Of a DNA stretch of 64,000 nucleotides, positions 24,701 to 36,599 are shown piece by piece. The notes below the pieces were generated by a model that worked only from the letters and a program-made list of their open reading frames with translations, ran no database searches and was not told where the DNA came from. The stretch covers positions 8,430,825 to 8,494,824 of the forward strand of contig NW_008706746.1 in NCBI RefSeq assembly GCF_000327385.1. The letters are read 5' to 3'. The stretch comes from Lottia gigantea (Eukaryota; Mollusca; Gastropoda; Lottiidae). A program made the translations under genes and the position numbers. Within the stretch, counting starts at the first letter, position 1. Every line of letters starts with the position of its first letter.

Positions 24701-27700
24701 CTAACTGAGAGAGTGATAAAAAATACAATATTATTTTTGCCTTTCAACCTTTCAACCTCAGCTTTACCCTTGGGCTTTCGTAACTTTGTCATTAGTACTA
24801 AAACTATTTTTTGTCAAATGGGTAAGGATCCAATCCATAGATATTTTTTGCACTCTCCATTTACTAATTTGGAGTTATTCATTTGTAGGCTGGTTTCAAC
24901 GGAGGACTAAATGGCGGATGGACGGATGTTTATTGTGGTTCAGATTGTTCTCAGATAAACTTCGCTGAGTTCCCCAGTTTAGCAGGAAGTGACGTCAAGG
25001 GTAGATTTATGTATAAAGTGACAAACGAGATCATTGTTAGAGGCGGATGTCTTCCATCACAATCGTCCACAGGTCAGTTGCCGCTTGCATGAAATAGTCT
25101 TTATACGAAATGGTTACGACCTCTTGTGTCATTTGTTGATTCAGCTCATAGGTTTCTTACTTATACAAATACTAAAATAGAGTGCCTGTTGAGTCAACTC
25201 AATCACAAGATCAGAAGGGCTATGAAGCAATGGTGCGTGGTGTTTAAACGATTTCAGTGTGGAATTGGTATTCATGGAGAAGCTTAAAGGGAAAGATGCG
25301 CCATTTTTTACCAATCACACTTTAATCTCAGAAACGGGAATTGTTTAGCTTAGCCAATCAGTAATACCGTCGAAATTTAAGCCTTCAAATCCATGTATGT
25401 CAAGAATTATCTATGCTTGAATGTTGAAATGACGTCTCGTCAAGATACTCTTTATAAATAGAAAAGTTTCAAACGACATATATAGAAATAGTGCGTAAAA
25501 TTCCCAGTTTGAAGTATTATCAAAGGAATTATGCGATTTTCGTACATTTCTAGTACTTCTGAAGACTATTTACATATCATGATGCCGCATATGTCCCTTT
25601 AAATGTGTAAATCTTGATATATACAGGAAAACTCGAGGTATATCCACATGCACCGAGTTCGTTTGGAGGTGAGATAATTGATATATCAGGCTTATGTATC
25701 GCCAACACCACCAGGGTTCAATGTAAATTTGGTATCAATGATCCAGTGGACGCTGTGTACACCTCTACTATGCTGTACCGATGTGTGACACCAATGTTAT
25801 CAGCCAAGGGCCTGGTTCCTTTAGAGGTATTGTTAGACGGAGCCAGTTCCGGTTTATCAACCTACCTCAATGTAGGTTAGTACAAAACAAGTTACTCTTT
25901 ACTATTTTCGAAACACCTGATGGCACTTAGAGGAGTCTACTACTATACAACTATCACTCGATATACCTTTGGACTATGGTCGACTATGATCAGTCGACAA
26001 ATAGACGTTAAATTATCACCTACTGAACCATTGACAAGTTGAGATTGAATAAGAGGATTCTAGTATCAATCTCCTTATCCAAAACCCGTTCAGAACGAAA
26101 TGAAATGAATTTCAAAGATTTGTGTCAAGCTGTTACTAAATATGCATTGGATTGGTTCAATCATAACTTTGCCCCAAAACTTTCAAATGAAAGAATGGTC
26201 CTCCCGCCCTCGGATAATCTTGTGCCCCCATCTCGGCCCTCTCACCTAATGCCACTGGCTATTCGCCCCACCCCTACCTAATCATTCCTAGATGCTAGAT
26301 CTCTTCTTTTTACAGCGCATCCCAGTAGAACAAAGCGCTATGTCTATCTGCCTGATGATATGAGTGACAGGGATGCTAAGACTCTGACTGTCAGATGGGA
26401 AAGCAAGTTTTTATCAGAAGTTGAGAATTCTACTGTAGATGTTAAACTGATAGGCTACAGAGAAACAAGCGACCAGGTGAGGTAGACATGGCAACGTCTA
26501 CAGTCATATTTAGTAACTTCTATATAACTTCATGGCTCGATTATATTTCTCAAAAATATAAGTAAACTTTGTTTTGTTGTTTTCGACCTGTTGCCTTATA
26601 ATTTTTCTGAGTTTATTTTGAATTGTTCAATTTCAGCTTCACAAAACATAATCCACCGACATACCAACGTTAGAATCATCCTTTAAATTACAAAATTACA
26701 CAAATTTCCACATTTCATTAAAACTAATTGAGTCATCATGAGTTCTTTGGGTTATTTTCAGATTATTTGGAAAACGTTAGATATTCTCGGAGAGGATGTA
26801 CCAAATAATGGCGAATTGATCTTTAATCCATCGGAACATAGATGTAAGGGAGACGACTGCAATTTGTTTGAAATTGCTCAAATTCAAATTCAGTTGGATG
26901 AAGAGTACGTGATCGAAAACAGCCAATATGGGTAGGTTAAGTGTTCATTTTTTTCAGAGAGTTTCCGTGTTTGGCTAATGCATCTAAATCATATCTTTTA
27001 GAAAGTTTATCCCATAAAAAATAGCTGTCAAAGGATTATGTGTCAACTGTAGAAATTGAGAATTCTGCTGTGGAGCGAAGGAAATATGGATTAGTCCGCG
27101 ACAGTCTAGCTTTAGCTGGATGCAGACAGTACCATGTCATCAACCAATTGGCAGCCAGCCAAACCGAACTGTATTTCAAAGGAGGGGAGGTATATACTCT
27201 CTCATATTGATGTTCATTTTTAATCAGATTGTGATGAATCATTGCCATTCTTGTAGGTTCCTCATATCCTATGTAACACCAATAGGTTGGTATGTGGTGG
27301 ATCATATGGTAGCGGAATATGGTAAAGACTGGTCACAAGTTAAATGTGTGGACTGGTACAAAGCTGACAAACAGGACATGTCGTGGGCAGAAAATCTCCT
27401 GGATTGTCCCTGTACACTGAATCAAGCTTTAACTGATTTTGGTCGATGGCAGGACGATCCAGGTTGCAGTATATTTAAAGGCAGTATTTGTAAATATCAC
27501 ATAGGAGCAATACACTGTGCCAGAGCATTTAAACCCACGTAAGTCAAAAATTTAGTTCGTGTGGAATGGTGTTGTTGAAATGCAAAATCTCTAACAATTT
27601 ACAATTTAAGGGGACAGCTTGTATCTCATTTCCGTTGCAGTGAAAATCACCCAGACGAATGTTAAGATAACAATTAGACATCCGATGGGTGTCAAAGGCG

Positions 27701-30700
27701 ATGTTGGATCAAGAACACTCGCCATTGATTAATCTCTCTACAAGCACCTTCTCATTTTGCTTAAAACAACATCGATTCATTGGGTTATATTACATTGTTT
27801 CAGAGAAGCTGACGGATCTGGTAACCAGTGTTGTTATGGTCGGGATGGTAATGTTCGTTATGCTGCAGATTCTTACCAAGGTTCAACTCCGGATAGGAGT
27901 CATGACTGGGGTGCTGAACCTTACAACAAACCGAACCGTGTCCCATCGTTATCCCATTGGAAACATGATGTAGTGACATTTTATTACTGCTGTCTGTGGG
28001 TAGAATATAAGTATTGTGATTACTACATGGAACAGAGAGCCACTCGAGACTGTAAAAACTACAAACCACCGAAAACTGGTAACTTTTAGATATTTTGTCT
28101 GCATTCAACAAGAGAGTCCGCGGTCACGCGACATACGACGTATCTTACATGTCTGGATATCTGCTTGATGAAAGCTTCTCAGTAGTAATTCCGTGTCCAA
28201 ATTTATCATAGCTTCGTGCTGTGTGCTTTCATTTTCCCTATACGTGGTAAGCTGAAGCTTAAGATTCCGTTTACATCCTGTAATAATATAATTATATCAT
28301 TCTCTTACGTTTTTGTTTTAAGCTGCTATATTCGGAGAATCCCATCTGTTAAGATTTGATGGAATCTCATTGAATGGTGTTGGGGAAGGAGATTTCTGGT
28401 TGGTGAAAACACCAAATATGAAAATTCAGGGTCGATTCAACCGAGGTAAGTATCCACTATCTGCACTAAGACATACTTTGTAAAACACTATGCGGGATAT
28501 TGCTAATACGGAGAGACCATATTGCTAAAAAAGGTGTTTTGATCAGATCCAAGATACCAGGACAAATCATCACATTGTTTTCATTTTTTAGCCTTTGTGT
28601 ATAGGCTTACGATATCATTCTTCTGCCTGTATGTACCCTGCTTGATGGCTAAACCATGGTGGAACCCGTGGAACAACCAAGTACAATTTCGAACTCAATG
28701 CGCTTTTTTAAGTTCATTATAATTTTCTTTCTAGTAAAAGAAAATCTGAATTCCACCGCTCTAATTGGTATTACGGTAAAAGACAAGTCAAGTTCTAAAA
28801 TAGAAGTAAGAATATCCAAGCCCTTTTCAGCTAATAGCCGTAAACTGACTGTCCTGGTAGATGATGATATCAAGACATTTGATACTAAGTCAACCAAATG
28901 GCAGGATTTAAGGGGTAAACTATATGTTTATTATTTATTGTCTTACGGTAATCGGAGCGTTATATCGATGTTCAAGGAGAAGAAACCGCGTTTATAATGT
29001 GATTAATATATTGTCCATATTGCCCCATCTTCACAGTGTCTATTGTCAATTCCGGTGTAGAAAGTTCAAATCATTTCGCTAGGAAATTTAATTCAAGGGA
29101 AATAACTTCACTTTTAAAAGATATTTTAAAACTTCTGTGGTCTGTATTTGAAATTGAAATGAAATGAATGGGGCTTTAATAAGATTGGGCTAATGATGAC
29201 GGGAAATCGATTTCAATCCTTCTATTGCTCTTAAACATGCCTGTAGCACACGGGGCCTTGGGTTTTGACCTATCCAATCGACCATGTCCATGCCCACAAT
29301 GAGGAACCGGGTTACAAATTCCGAAGGTGTTATGTCGACCTATGCCGGATTGAACCCTGGACATTCAAATTAACGAAAATAAATTGAGCCACAGCACCCC
29401 AATTTGAGTGGAGAAACTTCGATTATACTGATGAATTTACACAGCCTATTCTGTTTACATGTATTTGTGAAATCGCTTGCAGGATTAACGATAATCAACA
29501 GTGAAACAAGGGAAGACAGGCATGATAATTTTACTATAATATTAAACAGTGATGTTGGTATACGGGTAGGGGTTAAACAGGATCGTCTAGTAGTTTTTGT
29601 GGTTCTACCACAATCTTTAAAGGTAGGTTTACTTATCTTGTATTTTTGTATGTAATATACTTTACAAACGTTGGGTTTATTATTGAATTCAGACAATTTA
29701 GCACCCATCATTTCCCAAGTGTCACGAGTCGTGGAATTGAAACCGCCATCTAACTAATATTCGCGTCACTTTTTAAATGACCATGCCTTTGTTGTAACGC
29801 TTATTATATGTGCAGAACTTTTCAATGCAATAAATTTGATAACCTTGGATGATGGGTGAGATATTACCAGTTTCATTTTGTTACTAACATTGAATTAATT
29901 CCTCCGCTCATTGTAATGACAGATGTTTCTAATTATCAGAATATATCAAGTGGATTATTAGGATCGTGGTCTGATAATGAGAAGAACAAGCTGAAACAAC
30001 CTGATGGTAGTTTATTGTCTTCAAGTTTATTACCAACAGAGATTTACACCAGTTTCACTTCCCAATGTAGGTTTGCCTGGTTAATTTCTTAATATATGAA
30101 TTATGAATTCGTAATATACCTGGAGTCTGTTGTAAGGCTGGATATTGTGAACCAGTCACCTAATTGACACCCATCAATTTTCTATTGAACTCTAGACGAT
30201 ATGAAGGTGTATTATGTTTAAGAAGAACCTTTTTTTAAAATTAGGGGGGATTTCATGTCACACCATGTCCCTCCCTCGGTGAACTTTTGAAAGCTCATGG
30301 TTGGCTTGTTTTATTTTGCAGGGATTGTATCAGAAGCTGACAATCTGTTTCAGTATTCAATGACTGACAGTTCATTCGAACCTATATTTGAGTTACCTCC
30401 CTTACCTAGTGATGTGACAGAAGAATCTGTTAAAGCTCTATGTGGAGATTCTGACGTATGCCAGTTTGATTATAGAGCTACAGCATCCGAGGATGTGGCC
30501 ACAACATCGCTACACGCAGAGGATTGGTATCACCAAATACAATCTTACCAAATACCAGGTAGACTTTACTAAGATGTCTCTAAGCCGTTATGGTTAAACG
30601 ACAACCGCATGGGGACCGAACCGATATAATAATTAGTTTTCTACTCCATTTGTTCAATGACTGTCGCTTAGACTCAAGAATATAGCTGTCGTATGCACTC

Positions 30701-31835
30701 TGTCTCCGTCATCGAATACGGAAAATGATTAAATTTATGATGACATGCAATCGCTATATCTGAAAGCCTAATTTCTGATACCCTTTACAACTGATGTGAT
30801 AGATCGTTATATAGCTTGTTCTGTATCTTCGTTAGTATAATGGTGCAGTATTTTGTTTCATATTTTGGAGTTATTTTATGTCGTCATCGTATTTTCCAGT
30901 TGATGCATGTGGTCTATTAGATGTACCACGAGGTAAAAAGAGTAGTTTTAACTATAACATCAACAGTTCTATAACTATCACTGGTTGTAAATCTGGTTTA
31001 TTGTCCGGGACAACTCATTATACCTGTCTACCAACTTCTGATGGTTCCGTCGAGTGGAAACCGAAAGTTGATGCCAAATGTACAAGTATGTAACATTAAA
31101 TGTTTCTCAATTGTATTTATTTCACAACATAAAAAGCAAAAATGTTTTAAAATGGCATTTATTGTAAGTATGATATATAGACAAAGCTTTATGGAACAAC
31201 AATCGACTATAATAAAGGCAGTGGCGTTTTGGCCATTCTGTGACCTTTACCCAGCCCCCTCACCATATGAAACGCCACTGAATAAGGGTAAACTGGCGCC
31301 TGTAAATGTTTAAAGGTACCATAATCATGATGATCCTGTCTTAGTTTTACAGCAACGATCTCTTCTAACGTTTGTTTTAAAATCATTCTGATTATGATAA
31401 TTTTGGAAATGCGCTATCTCTTGTAACTGTAACACTTTTGCATTATTAAAGATGCTAATAGTCCATGCATGTTATTTTTCAGGTTCTATACCTGGAGTAG
31501 AATCGATGGGTAAGTTATTCCTACAGGTCTTTCTTTGATGGCTAGGACATGATGATGTATAAAGGCCCCTAGTCACCCCAAGCCCATATATATGCTTTCA
31601 TTTTCCTAATTCTATCAATATCGAATAAAAGTCTTCATTTTTGGAGATACGTGTGAACATATTTTGAAGTAAAACTACTAAAACTAGATTGCCATCAAAC
31701 CTTTGAAACCAACAGAGATCAGCTGAAAATTTCTATGATGGTCTTTTTCTTTGCTTTTCAGCATCCAAAAATCAAGAGTGTATTGGGAAGATCACAATTT
31801 TAACAATATTTATTTTAATCTTTATAAATGAATAA
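21732..31835 (+). CDS. Mesh/SUSD2-like protein (NIDO-AMOP-VWD-sushi)
   Basis: Exons seen: 21732-21777, 23258-23388, 23506-23663, 24336-24434, 24889-25072, 25627-25875, 26316-26476, 26762-26931, 27257-27538, 27804-28078, 28323-28445, 28735-28914, 29483-29626, 29923-30066, 30322-30558, 30900-31085, 31483-31509, 31762-31835. About 956 codons are visible. Exon 1 is a signal peptide (MFIKSIVLLLFLQTA). NIDO follows (YGIDAGDSILRP, NTFQVVYTSNNKDTFVIFNY), then a cysteine-bearing E-set-like exon, AMOP (CVDWY, LLDCPCTLNQAL, NQCCYG, HDVVTFYYCC), VWD (LLRFDGISLNG, SGLLGSW) and one sushi module (DACGLL to DAKCTS). Drosophila Mesh, with this order, organises smooth septate junctions; SUSD2 and MUC4 are vertebrate relatives. 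Phases 2 then 0 across the gap at 24091 show one missing NIDO exon. The last residues are hydrophobic with no cytoplasmic tail. Confidence 0.88.
23810..24090. repeat. (ATC)n/(CAT)n simple repeat before the assembly gap
   Basis: About 280 bases of imperfect CAT/ATC trinucleotides interrupted by CACTATCGCGATCATCATC-type units, running directly into the run of N. Open frames through it are His/Ile/Ser runs and are not genes. The repeat is the likely reason the assembly broke here. Confidence 0.92.
24091..24140. other. Assembly gap (50 N)
   Basis: Fifty N bases inside an intron of the Mesh-like gene, probably a placeholder of unknown true length. Exon phase on either side implies that at least one exon, of length 3n+1, is missing between 23663 and 24336. 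Confidence 0.98.
25285..25602. mobile_element. MITE-like element, family B copy with TTAA ends
   Basis: The ends are TTAAAGGGA (25285-25293) and TCCCTTTAA (25594-25602), an inverted repeat that begins and ends in TTAA. This would fit a piggyBac-type TTAA target with AGGG termini. The interior is noncoding. Similar sequence occurs at 35667-35989 and as fragments near 19592, 35405 and 53175. It lies in an intron of the Mesh-like gene. Confidence 0.6.
25893..25965. repeat. Dispersed repeat shared with 11805-11890
   Basis: Matches the block TTTTCGAAACACCTGAT followed by GAGGAGTCTACTACTATAC at 11805-11890. It lies just after the donor of exon 25627-25875. Confidence 0.6.
27025..27210 (+). other. 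Coding-like fragment inside an intron, not part of the host transcript
   Basis: A 61-codon frame without a start runs from CTG at 27025 to TGA at 27208. Its composition is protein-like (ERRKYGLVRDSLALAGCRQ, then QTELYFKGGE before a GT). It cannot be an exon of the Mesh-like gene: the flanking exons (26931, phase 2; 27257, phase 2) join directly in frame, and inclusion would shift the frame. It may be a captured exon or retrocopy fragment. I do not recognise the family. Confidence 0.3.
31219..31280. mobile_element. 62-bp hAT-type micro-element with 8-bp target duplication
   Basis: The ends are CAGTGGCGTTT and AAACGCCACTG, a perfect 11-bp inverted repeat. The flanks are AATAAAGG (31211-31218) and AATAAGGG (31281-31288), an 8-bp target duplication with one change. 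The interior is only about 40 bases. It is the same kind of minimal element as at 18362-18419 and lies in an intron of the Mesh-like gene. Confidence 0.75.
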
Positions 31836-31995
31836 AAATGTGATATAATCGATCCAATCATTGTTATTTCTTATCAATCACTGAATTTGTAATCAAATAT
31901 TGTATATTAAATAATAAACCACATTTGAATGGAACACGACACCTTGGTTTAATTTACAACTTCCATTGTTATCATCACCATATATAACTAAAATA

Positions 31996-32165
31996 GTTAG
32001 AGCTTTGAGATCTTGGTGAGGAATTTCGCGGAAATTCGTCTCAATGCACATTTATACAGAAATAGTCAGAACTTTGAAATCTCGGGCATATCGTTTCTCT
32101 TAGAGCTTTGAGATCTTGCTCAGTACTTTCATGGAGACTGGTCTCAATGTAATACAGAAATTAGT
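31996..32165. repeat. Imperfect short tandem blocks between convergent genes
   Basis: The phrase TTAGAGCTTTGAGATCTTG recurs near 31998 and 32100, with a diverged copy near 32068, and GTCTCAATG follows twice. The blocks fill part of the roughly 330 bases between the stop codons of the Mesh-like gene and the minus-strand gene, where both 3' ends must lie. Confidence 0.5.
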
Positions 32166-34633
32166 TCAATCGCTGTCACTGTCGTCACTATGTTCTTCTA
32201 TAGTCTGGTTGGGCTCTGCAGGTTCCTTGTTTGAATACCGGACTTTTACAAGTACAACTTTAGAATCATCATCACCGCTTTTTGCAAAATGAGAATTTCT
32301 GTGTTTTCGATGTGTGAAGTCAGCATACAATTCCTGATCGTACGATTTCAGTATCTTCACAGTTGTTTCTTTACCGAGATCAGTATTGTTAATTACGTGT
32401 AGTTTAGTACGTTTATCATTATTCGTCGACATGGATGATGTTCCTTGGTGCTTCGCAGAAGCGCACGAGGTCACCTTCCTCATGATAGGAGTCTGCGGTG
32501 GATCAATTTTAGTGATATCGACTTCCGAACTGGCGTCCGAATCATACAAGTCATCATTGTCTTTGCTGATTCCATCGTCGGATAGATTTGAATTCGAGCC
32601 TTTATATCCAGAGCTCCTGGATTTGGAAGTCATGTATTGTTTGTCACCGCGAGAGGTTCCTCGAGATGGACCACGCGTGGAAGCAGAGTCCTCTATTTTG
32701 GTCGCATGGATCACTAGATCAGGATCGCAGGAGGATGGGTCCTGCTCGGCGGTCATACCATTTGATGCTCGGGTTCGTTCATCAACGTGCTTAATAGTGG
32801 ACATACTTGCGTTGATGGGCCGTGGTCGTGGTGTGTAGTACACAATTGGTGAGGAGTTCGGGATAACACCGGCTTTTCTGACGATGGGTTGAATATCTTG
32901 AACGTTTTGTTGATCGTCTTGACTCCGATCGAGAGGAAGTCCTTGAAAATCATAAATTTGATTAGATAGATGTTGTTTCGTTTCGGAATCTCGCTGAGTA
33001 CCAAGATCGATTTTGATCGGTTGCACCGGAAGTACTTTCTTTTCGCGGGAATTCACAGATGGGAGGCCGTGGCCTTCTAAGGAGATATCCCGACAAGCTT
33101 TGGGAGTTTCAAGTCTTTCCTCTGCTAAATGATAAATGGAACTTATCGACATATCCGTTGGAATAATAATGTGAGACACACGTGGTTTGATGGGAATCCG
33201 GGATGTCAGCGTTTGGGCATCGTGTATGTTAGTACCCACTACTCCATCATCAAGTTTGACCGGTTTATCACCAACAGGCTTTGCCAACACTATGAGATCC
33301 TTTTCTGTCTTTGGTTTTAATTTTTTCCTTTTCATGCTAGTAGACACTGATGGCAGAGATGATGTCTTTTTCAGACCAAATAAACAGTTCCCTAACTCAC
33401 CTAAACTGTCCCTTTGTGAACTAATGAACACTGATTTCTCGGTCACATCAGGCGACGATGATTCTAAAATATCCACCGCGTCACATTTTGAAAGTTTTGA
33501 TTCACGTTTCATTATCGGAGTTTCACGTTTTATATTCAAACCAGGCGGTGGAAAGAATCCGGCAGATCGGCCAATTTCACCATCCTTGGTCGAAATATGA
33601 AGTACACACTTTTGGGAACTCTTTGAGTCTTTACTCGATACAGATTCTAATTCCGATTCGATTTTCTTGTCTGATGTCACTTCCGTTATTTTTGGTAGTC
33701 CCGGAGTACCTTTTATATCCTCATGACTTCTTTCCAAATTCCTGATATTTTCATTTCTATAAGAATTTTCTATGATACCAAAATCATTAACTACCAAATT
33801 TGAACACGAAAGTTGTTTTTTCTGACTCAGTATCTTATAGGTTCCTGATTCCCGGACAGATTTAACTACTAGAGTATCGTCGTGGTCCGTATCCAGCTTT
33901 GGTTTGGGTTTCTTTTTCCGTTTCTTCGGTGAAGCATAAGTTGTTAGCTCTTGTAGTGGTGGTGAAGTGATAAGTTGATGACCCTCTAAGATACTCAGCT
34001 CTCGTTTACTGTAATTCTCAGACAAGGCGTCAGAAAGTTTCATCTTTGGACACAGCTTCTGTCTCTCATGATACCCAACTGGTCTTCGTGTACTCCGTAA
34101 CTTGGGTGTATCATTTGATCTGTCGGTATGACTTTGATGTATTTGTTGATTCGATTGATCACATAATGTTCCATTAAGGTCGGATTGATTTCCATTAAGT
34201 TCGTCCTTATCTAAACTCATATCATCAACATCGCCGTCGTTTACTGCCGCTACTATATTGATCAAAGCAGCCTGACGCAAACTTTCTCTTAATTCCTTCA
34301 TCTTGACATGGTTTTGATTTGAAATCACATTTTTCCTCTTCAAAATTTCATAAGACGGCGATAAAAACGAATGTTCTGAACAAAGATTTGAGTATACAAA
34401 TTCTTCTTTCACTTGCCCGAGCAGGCGTGGCCTCACGTAACTATGACGTGAAATGCTCCAATCGTCCATTTCGAAAGTTAAATACAGCCTTAAAGGTGCT
34501 CTTCCAGTTAAAGTTTGGATTTCGAAAAATTGATGGCTGTTATTTGTTATATATGTTAGAGTGAGATCATAATGGAACAGGGCCAAACATATGCCAAAGG
34601 TATGAATTCCAGCATCAAACGATGGGTTGAAAT
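32166..34633 (-). CDS. Unrecognised long open frame, probably a disordered basic protein
   Basis: A single open frame of about 820 codons ends in TGA at 32166. The first in-frame ATG (MDDWSISRH) is at 34467-34469. The frame stays open upstream for about 54 more codons (including LRLYLTFE) to a possible acceptor near 34634, so either the start is at 34469 or this is the last exon of a longer gene. A TATAAAG on the minus strand near 34665 favours a nearby promoter. The protein is rich in Ser, Lys, Asp and Pro, with basic clusters (KKRKKKPKPKL, MKRKKLKPK) that could be nuclear localisation signals, and an acidic Ser-Asp tail (HSDDSDSD). No catalytic or known domain is visible. It is tail-to-tail with the Mesh-like gene. 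No function is proposed. Confidence 0.7.
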
Positions 34634-35404
34634 CTGTTCACTTCAAAATACGAAATCAGAACTTTATAGGAAACGAAATGGGTTCATATATCACACAATT
34701 CACAGTTCCGACTTAGTTGTAATGTTGGAATGATCCTGTCGGAACCTTATAATCCTTTTAAATTGGTTTGTCAACTCCAAATACCTTTTAGCTCGTCGAA
34801 TTAAAGTATTCCATGAAATTGAATTTTGTTAGATATTGTGCGTAAGATAACCAATAGTGTAAATAGTATTGTAGCCTAGAATCTTTTATGGTACAGTTCC
34901 TTTAAACAAAAGTATAGTCAAATATTGAAAACACCTTTGATATATACAGACAATAGCCGACCAAATACTGTTATAATATGAAGTTTGAGTGGGTATTGAA
35001 ATCTATATTCATTGCCGATAGGTGTTCAATATGGCCTATTATTTACTCGAATAAATAACATGTTTTTGTAGTAGGTCTATTCAAACTTTCAATATGACCA
35101 TCTTGATATCTATACCAATTGGTAAATGATCTTCTATAGTAGACTTTAATTAGATAGACTTCACTGTTTGTAAGTCTGTCTGTTATTGTTGGGTTCTCTT
35201 TAGTATGATAATAATTCTGTAAATGATATTTTCCACTCGTTTGTCTCCATTACCTTATTTCTGAAAAAGAAGTAACAAACTTTTATTTTTTAAATCATGG
35301 TCATAGTCGAAAAGATCGTCGCAATACGATTTTACAGTAGATGTTTTGTTAATCATAGCTTTTAATTACTGAAGAAATTAATGATCATAGCCGTCCCAGA
35401 TGTA

Positions 35405-35660
35405 TTGTGTGTACAGGGCGCTGGGGACTAAAATATGTCGACCGCTATCCGTTTGACCAACTGAAGTTTAGTCTCAGAAAATGGAAATTTTCATCTTAGC
35501 TAATAATTAATAGTGTTCACAGCTCACCGTCTTAATTTGAGCCTCCAAATCAATACGACTTTCTAGTTTGAGGTAATGGTGAAGCGATTTTCTTACATTT
35601 CTAGTTCTTCTGAAATGTATTAACATATACATTGGGTATGGGTATTTAAGACCCAAATCA
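35405..35660. mobile_element. Family B MITE remnant adjacent to a fuller copy
   Basis: The right part (GCGATTTTCTTACATTTCTAG then TTCTTCTGAA) matches the 3' half of the element at 25285-25602. It abuts the fuller copy at 35667-35989, so two copies lie head-to-tail or one inserted beside the other. Confidence 0.45.
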
Positions 35661-35666
35661 AGCCTG

Positions 35667-35989
35667 GAAAAGGGATAGGTGCGCCATTTTAGAAGTTGAT
35701 TTTAATCTTGAATAGATGATCTTCAGAAGTACTGGAAATGTGCGAAAATTACAAATTCCTCTAAACATACATCAAACTAAGAATTTTACTCACTTTCCCT
35801 ATATGCCTTTTCTATATAACAGAGTATCTTAAATTGACGAGTCGTCATTTTAACATTCAATAGTGGATAATTGTGAACACACATGCATTTGAAGGCTCAA
35901 ATGTCGACGGTCAGCTGCAAACACTATAAAAATCCCCGTTTCTAAGACTACAGTATGATTGGTCGAAAAAATTACATATGTCCCTTTAA
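35667..35989. mobile_element. MITE-like element, family B copy
   Basis: Starts AAAAGGGATAGGTGCGCCAT and ends CATATGTCCCTTTAA, matching both ends of the element at 25285-25602 (AAAGGGAAAGATGCGCCAT and CATATGTCCCTTTAA). Length is similar (about 320 bases) and there is no coding capacity. Confidence 0.6.
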
Positions 35990-36599
35990 GTAATGGAAGC
36001 TGAAATAAACCCTTGTTTTCCCCATATTTTCAAATTACTACAACCTGCAGTGCTAGTTGATCCCCACTTAATCTATGGTGGCTTTTAGTTCTATATCAAA
36101 GATCGACTGTATTCTCTGCAGTTCGAGAATGAGAGAATGCGATAGGTTATTTACTTTTTTAAATTTGTTAATGCTGAATGAATCAATTATTAAAACTAAA
36201 AATTACAAGGTGCAATTTAGATCAAAAGACATAGTATAGTTTAGAGGACTAGTTATGGAATGTGAAAGTGCGACGTTTATTGTTAATGCTAAATGCTTGT
36301 TTTTTTTAAAACTAAGAAATAAACGGCTAAAAACTCAATAGGTGCGAGAAGGAATTTCTCCACCAATCTAGATCAAACATTGGGTTTGTTGATTATTTCA
36401 CTTATTGTATATATAATATAATATTTGTTTACCTTAGCTTTAATATTGTTTATTTATTACTTTATATTGACAGCAGATTTATCATTTATTAGAGTACTGA
36501 ATAAACATAATATAGGCAAAGCAACAGTCAGTTTCGACGTGTTTCTCCTGTCGATAGTCGTAGTACGAGTATGTGCATACTGTACTATAGTTTGAATTA

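Noticed and set aside
29923-30070. Donor after 30070 (TGTAG|GTTTGC) for the VWD exon
   Set aside because: It leaves phase 2 and the next exon at 30322 would hit a stop; the donor after 30066 (GTAGGT) keeps the frame and gives QWIVSEAD.
32386-33600. Several plus-strand open frames of 60-150 codons
   Set aside because: They lie opposite the long minus-strand frame, have no splice or start context and are shadow frames.
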